From NCBI RefSeq assembly GCF_032854445.1, contig NC_088301.1, positions 28,750,402 through 28,814,401 on the forward strand: a DNA stretch of 64,000 nt, read 5' to 3'. Shown piece after piece: positions 58,887 to 64,000 of this stretch. Position numbers and translations under genes: made by a program. The DNA comes from Liolophura sinensis (Eukaryota > Mollusca > Polyplacophora > Chitonida > Chitonidae). The stretch's first letter is position 1, and each line of letters begins with the position of its first letter. The notes below the pieces were generated by a model. It saw nothing but the letters and a program-made list of their open reading frames with translations. It made no database searches and was not told the origin of the DNA.

Positions 58887-59452
58887 CAGAGAGTAAAACC
58901 AGAGCAGCGACGATGGTTTGATAACTGGCAAATGGTCACACGTAACCGGTGAAATACGACCTCTTGTTAATTTACCTCAGTCAGCCTTTTATTCTAACTA
59001 TTTATCTAAATGCGCATATAGTAGCAATTTCCACGCCACCTATAGCACCATGCATGGCTTAAGCAGAATTGGGTACAAAAATGCAGTGATGTTAATTGCA
59101 CTTTATTAGACGTCACTAAAATCACTCAAATTGCTATGTTGTCATCGCATTTAAGATACAATAACATTAAAACAATACAAAGGGCCCAGGCCTCGGGGAT
59201 GTTTAGTCCACCAGCAGAATCCTGGTTTATGCAGGAATTAAAGACGTACAAGTATAGAGAGTAAAACCAGAGCAGCGACGACAGTGTGATAGCTGGCAAA
59301 TGGTCACACATAACCGGTAAAATACGACCTCTTTTGAATTTACCTCAGTCAGAGTTTTATTCTAACTATTCACGTAAATAGTAGCAATTTTTCCAGTCTC
59401 TTATAGCACCATGGCTTAAGCAGAATTAGGTTAAAAAAAACATGCAGTGAAG
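58887..59452. repeat. direct duplication of ~200 bp, 369 bp apart
   Basis: 58887-59090 and 59256-59452 share AGAGTAAAACCAGAGCAGCGACGA, GGCAAATGGTCACAC.TAACCGGT, AAATACGACCTCTT, TTTACCTCAGTCAG, TTATTCTAACTATT and CTTAAGCAGAATT in the same order. They are about 85 % alike by eye. The spacer does not repeat. No coding signal. Confidence 0.88.
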
Positions 59453-59534
59453 ACAGAGCTGCAATTGGCCAATGGAAATTTATACTCTTTTCCCAAGACC
59501 ATTTGCTCATATGGAGAGTTCATTGTCTAACTGT

Positions 59535-59895
59535 CCCCGGTACAATAGTTGGTAGAACGTCCTCTTCGGAGGCGGCAGATCCAGGGCCTGTCATGGGTCG
59601 GGTCACACCTAAGGCCTTACAAGAGGAAGTTGTAACTTCATCACTTGGCCTTCAGCACTAAGGGGATAGTGCAACGATTGGTTGACCCGTATCAGTATAA
59701 AGGCCCAGGCGGGGTGGCTTACTTTCGGAAAGTCGTCTCAGTGAACAGCACTATATAAAAGGGCGGCGGAAATCCGTCCTGCAACAAGGAGGCAAATTAT
59801 ACGTATACATGCACTATAAGGACATCACCGTACTATGACTCAAAATTTGCTAAGTTCGACGTTAAACCCCAAGTACTCACTCATTCACTCATTAT
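59535..59895 (+). repeat. SINE family B, near full length
   Basis: The head reads ATAGTTGGTAGAACGTCCTCTTCGGAGG (A box) and GGCAGATCCAGGGCCTGTCATGGGTCGGGTCAC. The body then follows the family: AAGAGGAAGTTGTAACTTC, GATTGGTTGACCCGTATCAG, AGTCGTCTCAGTG, CACTATATAAAAGGGC, AATCCGTCCTGCAACAAGGAGG, TACTATGACTC, and the tail GTTAAACCCCAAGTACTCACTCATTCACTCATT. Confidence 0.93.
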
Positions 59896-60239
59896 CTAAT
59901 ATGGATTACGTCTTTATTCACTGTTATCACAAAAACCTGTGGTTTTTCGAAATAACATAGAATTGGTAGATAGAATGGTTTGTCGTTGAGAAAACATCAA
60001 ACAGATTCTTTTCTAAAGCAGGCCATAAAAACGGCAAACTGTAAAGATCGCTTGGAAGGCATTTAACTATACAGGCACTTCTAGTTTAAACCGATATCGT
60101 AGCTTGTAGTTTCTGTCATGAAATATGCAGAATATCTAATACAGGACAATCTTTAGATATGTATTATCAAAGTGTACTTCGGATGTTTTTCGCAAGTATT
60201 TTATATATTATAAATCAGGCCTCGTATCAAAAATGGGTC
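59896..60239. other. unassigned DNA
   Basis: No gene or element recognised in this short spacer between two SINEs. Confidence 0.4.
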
Positions 60240-60410
60240 GGGTCGTACCAAAACTTTTAAAATGGCACTTGTTGCTGCACTGAGAGGTTAGAGCAAGGAA
60301 TCAGAACTGGTTGGCCTGGTGTTAGTATAATGTGACTGGGTGTCATATTTGGTGTCTTCGGCATGATACTTCAGTGGCGGCAGCACTTTGGAGACACGGT
60401 ATATAAACTA
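60240..60410 (+). repeat. SINE family C (B-related), left part, split by Tc1
   Basis: GGTCGGGTCGTACCAAAACTTTTAAAATGG, GGTTGGCCTGGTGTTAGTATAATGTGACTGGGTG and GTCTTCGGCATGATACTTCAGTGGCGGCAGCAC parallel the order of family B (GTTGACCCGTATCAGTATAATGG..., GCCTTCGG..., CAGTGAAGCAGCAC) but in a distinct version. It stops at the Tc1 insertion site TA (60409-60410); the remainder resumes at 61943. Confidence 0.75.
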
Positions 60411-60430
60411 GTGCTCAAAAGAAAGTATAC
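60411..60430. repeat. Tc1 left terminal inverted repeat
   Basis: The 20 bases beginning GTGCTCAAAAG, right after the target TA. One mismatch to the right end. Confidence 0.92.
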
Positions 60431-60764
60431 AGCTGTTTGATCAGACATCAAATAAAAACGGAAAGAAATATATTTGAAATTATTGTTAATTCCATAAGAA
60501 TATTCCATTTCGCCTGAAACGTCCATACATACAGTTCATTAAATGGTGAAGGTTTGGTTTGATGGTCAGTCAAAGAGATGTGGTGTCAACAGAACATTTA
60601 CACATTTGCAAAATTCAAATGAAGCATTTTTCCCTCTGGAAATGTCATTCAAATCATGCTCAGTAGCGAGTGTGGCCTCCATTGGCATTGATGCAGGCCA
60701 CAACACGTCGCCGCATTGATGACGTCAGGCGCCGAATGACGTTAGGTGTGATTCGTTGCCATTA

Positions 60765-61670
60765 TTATTGGAGACACTCTTCCAGCTGTTGAACGGTCAC
60801 AGGTGGCACTGGCAGTCTTCTGACTTGTCTGCCCAGGTGGTCCCACAAGTGCTCAATTGGATTGAGGTCGGGTGAACATGCCGGCCATGGTAAGAGATCG
60901 ATGTTGGCGTTCTGTAGAAAGTTGTTCGTCAATCTTGCAGTATGAGGTCTTGCATTATCATGCTGGTACAAAATTCCTCTTTGCTGTTGGTGGATGAATG
61001 GCACTACAACCGGTCGTAAAACTTCATCCGTGTATCTGCGAGCATTGAGGTTCCCATGAATCACCACCAGCCTCGTCTTCAGATCGCCGCAGATGCCTCC
61101 CCACACCATCACACTACCACCTCCAAACGCTCGAGCTTGCTGAACGCAATTTGGCACCAAACGTTCTCCTACACGCCTGTATACCCTAGCCCGACCGTCA
61201 TTTTTGTACACGCAAAACCTGCTCTCGTCGGAGAACATTACCCGTGCCCATTCACGCCTCTGCCAGCGTAGAACGCGCCTGGCCCATATCAGCCGACGAC
61301 GTTGATTTTGAGGCGTCAGATAAACTCCACAATACGGTCGACGTGCCCTAATACCGTGTTGACGTAGTCGACGGTAGACTGTGTGTCGACTAATCGGGTG
61401 CCCTAGTGCCGTCGCCGCCGTTGACGTTGCCGTTACGTTCCGATTGCGGAGGTGAATGGTCCGGATGTGTCGATCTTCAGCGGGGGTGGTGACGCGTGGT
61501 CGACCGCTCCTAGGCCTGTCGGATGTAACGCCTGTCTGCCGGAGTCGCTGCATAAGTCTGACGATAGTTGCCCTTGTGCAACCAAAGGTTCTGGCAAGGG
61601 CGGCGTTGGTCGCTCCTTGCTGGGCCATGCCTACAGCTCTCTCTCGCTCAACTTGGCTCAAACGTGGCAT
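60765..61670 (-). CDS. Tc1-family transposase, DD34E, prematurely stopped
   Basis: A 301-codon product that cuts and joins transposon ends in the nucleus. Residues 1-110 form a paired-like double helix-turn-helix (LSQVERERAVGMAQQGATNA, then SRHTVYRRLRQHGIRAR) separated by a GRPR motif (56-59), the usual DNA-binding arrangement for the inverted repeats. The catalytic triad is Asp148 (MFSDESRF), Asp238 (YQHDNARPHTA) and Glu273 (SPDLNPIEHLW), with 34 residues between the last two. A glycine-rich AFGGGSVMVWGG lies at 181-192. After Gln301 two adjacent TAA codons (60762-60767) stop translation, but the same frame continues with WQRITPNVIRRLTSSMRRR to a TGA at 60660-60662, giving the ~337-residue length usual for the family. 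The catalytic core is otherwise complete. Start chosen at the ATG before PRLSQ, as in relatives. Whether the shortened protein works is unknown. Confidence 0.95.
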   Translation of the reverse strand: MPRLSQVERERAVGMAQQGATNAALARTFGCTRATIVRLMQRLRQTGVTSDRPRSGRPRVTTPAEDRHIRTIHLRNRNVTATSTAATALGHPISRHTVYRRLRQHGIRARRPYCGVYLTPQNQRRRLIWARRVLRWQRREWARVMFSDESRFCVYKNDGRARVYRRVGERLVPNCVQQARAFGGGSVMVWGGICGDLKTRLVVIHGNLNARRYTDEVLRPVVVPFIHQQQRGILYQHDNARPHTARLTNNFLQNANIDLLPWPACSPDLNPIEHLWDHLGRQVRRLPVPPVTVQQLEECLQ

Positions 61671-61920
61671 ACCTCTGGTGTTTTTCTGACGACTGTGTTC
61701 CTAACGTTTCCCGTCGACTCATTTATACCGCCAAAATGCACGTTCATGTCGTGTTACACGTGGAAGGGCCATTTTTCGATTTTATGCTAAGTTTAGGCAA
61801 ATCTTGCTTTGTTGGGCCAGTTTGTTCCCTGGATGGATCGGCGTTTACACGGGTAATAGGGCTCATCATGGATAATTTCTCAATTTTTACTTTGCGCGAT
61901 TTTTATGTATTTGTTTTGGT

Positions 61921-61940
61921 GTATACTTTGTTTTGAGCAC
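61921..61940. repeat. Tc1 right terminal inverted repeat
   Basis: Reverse complement of the left end with one difference, followed by the target TA. Confidence 0.92.
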
Positions 61941-61942
61941 TA

Positions 61943-62030
61943 GTATACATGTACACATGTAACCATACTGACTTGTCGTTGTCACATTACTGAAAATTTT
62001 TTAAGTAAATACAAATACACACATACAAAT
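61943..62030 (+). repeat. SINE family C, right part after Tc1
   Basis: GACTTGTCGTTGTCACATTACTGAAAATTTTTTAAGTAAATAC corresponds to the family B/C 3' portion (CTTCGTCGTCATATGACTGAAAAATTGT.AAGTACGACGTTAAAC). This supports the view that 60240-60410 and this piece were one element before the Tc1 insertion. Confidence 0.6.
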
Positions 62031-63743
62031 CAGTCCATGAGTGTTTGACCTCACATGACTGCACGTCGGACAGGTCATACTTCTTACGGCGCATGTGCCG
62101 CTCTATACGCATGCTTCACATCACTGCCACCACTAGATAAGCTCTGACCTTTGAAGCCTGTGCATGTGACGCACGTGGGCTCGTTTTTGGTCTGACCACT
62201 GGGGTCCTTGCGCAGAACTATAGTCAGCATTCATCATGAAAACTGTGTCACGTGATAGTTAGAATAATGTTGAACATACTTTGGATAAAGAGAATGCATG
62301 CGCATCAAGTATTAATACAAAGAAAAGTTTAAACAGAGATTTTGTATTTTCTAACATCACTTCCTGCCTCATCACCATGACCCAGTGGCTTCGGCGTTGT
62401 TCAAGATTTATTTACAAAATTTTCTAGTGAGCTCGTGCATGGCAGCGATGTAAAGCGCACGGAGGGAGCGACAAATGTCCTGCAAGGAGTATACGTACAT
62501 AGGTACACATGCGCTAATATACTAACAATATAGCCATAGATGAATTTGTACCTGCGGCCATTTCCACAAAGCCGTTTCTGAAGTCAAAATTTAAAAACTT
62601 GTTACAATGCTTACATTTAGGCATTAGACGTTGAAAGGACTTGGTATGGTAAGGAGGGGAATCGGGCCCCCTAGTGCGAGAAACTGTGCACCTCCAGCAC
62701 CGAAACTGACCATAGTTGTGAATGACAGCTACACGTATGACACACACGTAAGGCTACTTCTTTTTTTCAGTTCTGTTTTACCCTTCTTTTCCTGTTATGT
62801 GACAAACATGCGACTTATATAAGCTCCAAACATGTACTGAAACGATGTATAGGTCATAAAATCGAAAAATTGTTGCCGGCTTCAGTCACACTGAAATGTC
62901 TTTTCTTTTGCATTAGACACTGTAGAGTGGATAGAATCACTACAAATGTAACTTTCTGAAAAGTCCTAAGCACAAAGCTATGCACCAGTCAATGAAATAA
63001 ATATATAACAAATGTAACTGTCAGCCTTATACATCTGTTACGCACAACACGTTAATATTAATGACAGCTAGGACCAAACGTGTTCTCAACTAGAATTGAC
63101 GTATGACTTCGATGTAGTTGCCAAATATTACGCAATACCATAGCTTATGTCATTTCTAATTCATGGTAACATTTATTTAATGCAACACAACCTTTACCTT
63201 TACTGACACAAATATATGTTTCCAAAGAAAAAAAAAGAGCCACAAAGATTCGACCTCTTCTTGGAGGTGCAACCTGCTCTCAAAAGAAAGATCGTTAGTC
63301 CACTGTACTATACAGGATGCCTGAGGGACTATCGCAGAAATACAGATTTTAGACTTGCCAAAATATGACAAAACTGATCACATTATAAAGTTTTACATAT
63401 GAAGACAAACGTTAATCAAAACGAAACTTTGACGAACACATACAGAAATACTCATATGAAAGTTTCGGTAACGGTATTTGGTTAACCTTGACCTTCATAC
63501 TGGAAATTAAAAACACAATGCATGGCTTAAACGAAAAATTGGCCCTTTTGATCGAGTGTGCATTTTTAGGCCGATTATTACTAAGTAACCATTTCTTTTA
63601 TGGCCATATAACTTTAATGGGTGCTTCGACCAAGATTTACGCTGCTGATTTTGAAATTTACAGAATTGTGCTGGGATTTTAAAATTTGCTCTTTCTTGTC
63701 GTACCTGCCTGGGGCGATTCTCCGCCTTTTAATTACCCTACCA
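62031..63743. other. unassigned DNA
   Basis: No supported gene. The complement of 63235-63325 has weak tRNA-like words (TAGTACAGTGG) but no convincing B box. Confidence 0.4.
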
Positions 63744-63850
63744 GGGCCCAATTTCACAAAGCCGCGGACGACATTTATTTATCGTACATTTGTCGTACGA
63801 TATTTTGTACGTCAAGTCCAGTTTTCACGAAGCGTTTTGTAACTCTCAGG
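63744..63850. repeat. possible short dispersed repeat with internal direct repeat
   Basis: GGGCCCAATTTCACAAAGC at 63745-63763 is echoed by CCAGTTTTCACGAAGCG about 75 bp further on, with TCGTACATTTGTCGTACGATA palindromic text between. This pattern resembles small mobile elements common in mollusc genomes, but only one copy is in the window. Confidence 0.4.
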
Positions 63851-64000
63851 GGGGTTTATGCGTAACATTGCTGAGATAATTACAATTGTAATTTTTATGT
63901 CCCATGCAAAATAAGTTCTAAAAGCTTGTATTTCTAATTTTGACTTTCAAAAATTACATTTGCTTTTGTTCATAAAATTTGTAGATGGAGCGAGATATGG
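63851..64000. other. unassigned end of window
   Basis: Nothing recognised. Confidence 0.4.

Larger units (their letters stand above)
60411..61940 (-). mobile_element. Tc1-type DNA transposon, complete
   Basis: The ends are 20-bp inverted repeats, GTGCTCAAAAGAAAGTATAC at 60411-60430 and the complement of GTATACTTTGTTTTGAGCAC at 61921-61940, differing at one base. TA lies immediately outside both ends (60409-60410 and 61941-61942), the target duplication of Tc1/mariner elements. Length is 1,530 bp, with one transposase reading frame on the reverse strand. The element moves by cut and paste. It has inserted in a SINE-C copy, so it is younger than that SINE. Confidence 0.95.

Noticed and set aside
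60765-61670. Domesticated transposase serving a host function
   Set aside because: Terminal inverted repeats and TA duplications are intact, so it is an ordinary transposon copy; two nonsense codons also argue against host use.
63235-63325. tRNA-like element on the reverse strand
   Set aside because: Only a weak A-box word is present; no B box within the proper distance.

Overview
The window looks like intergenic or intronic DNA from a lophotrochozoan animal, most likely a mollusc, and probably a bivalve or gastropod. Four things point there: AT-rich sequence full of short simple repeats; many diverged retroelement fragments; two tRNA-derived short element families, several copies with target-site duplications, of the kind common in mollusc genomes; and a strong excess of the palindrome TACATGTA. 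No sequence was searched against a database, so the taxon is an inference. I found no host protein-coding gene, rRNA or intact tRNA gene that I can support. Every stretch with recognisable protein similarity is a transposable element.

Left part (1 to about 33 kb): mostly unassigned AT-rich DNA with scattered repeats. It holds copies of SINE family A (3260, 9699, 20484, 27012), one copy of SINE family B (28770), a perfect 68-bp inverted repeat around 5841-6980, and two copies of a repeat (R3) with an internal array of ~170-bp units (11940 and 19875). The second R3 copy carries a SINE-A insertion with a 12-bp target duplication. A 3' fragment of a Penelope-like element (PLE) lies at 15507. A 41-bp minisatellite lies at 32884.

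Middle part (33 to 41 kb): a decayed reverse-strand PLE copy (34145-35590) containing a perfect 46-bp hairpin; a repeat (R4) of ~145-bp units in opposite orientations (36640-38645); and a well-bounded solo LTR (39657-40632) with TGTTA...TAACA ends, a TATA box and flanking AGAT duplications.

Right part (41 to 64 kb): the richest region. A reverse-strand I/Nimb-type LINE (gag-like zinc knuckle, APE endonuclease, reverse transcriptase, RNase H; about 48260 down to 40930) is split by a forward-strand PLE (about 43254-46500). The PLE has its GIY-YIG endonuclease in front of the reverse transcriptase, the permuted order of the Naiad group. Further on are four SINE-B/C copies, another SINE-A copy with an 11-bp duplication, a second decayed LINE (CR1/L2-like, 54290-56640, reverse strand), and a nearly intact Tc1-type transposon. 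The Tc1 element (60411-61940) has 20-bp inverted ends, TA duplications and a DD34E transposase interrupted only by two adjacent stop codons, and it sits inside a SINE-C copy.

The elements do not form a pathway. They record successive insertions: SINE into R3, PLE into LINE, Tc1 into SINE-C. The Tc1 element and several SINE-A copies look youngest, judged from intact duplications and open frames; the LINEs and two of the PLE copies are old and broken.
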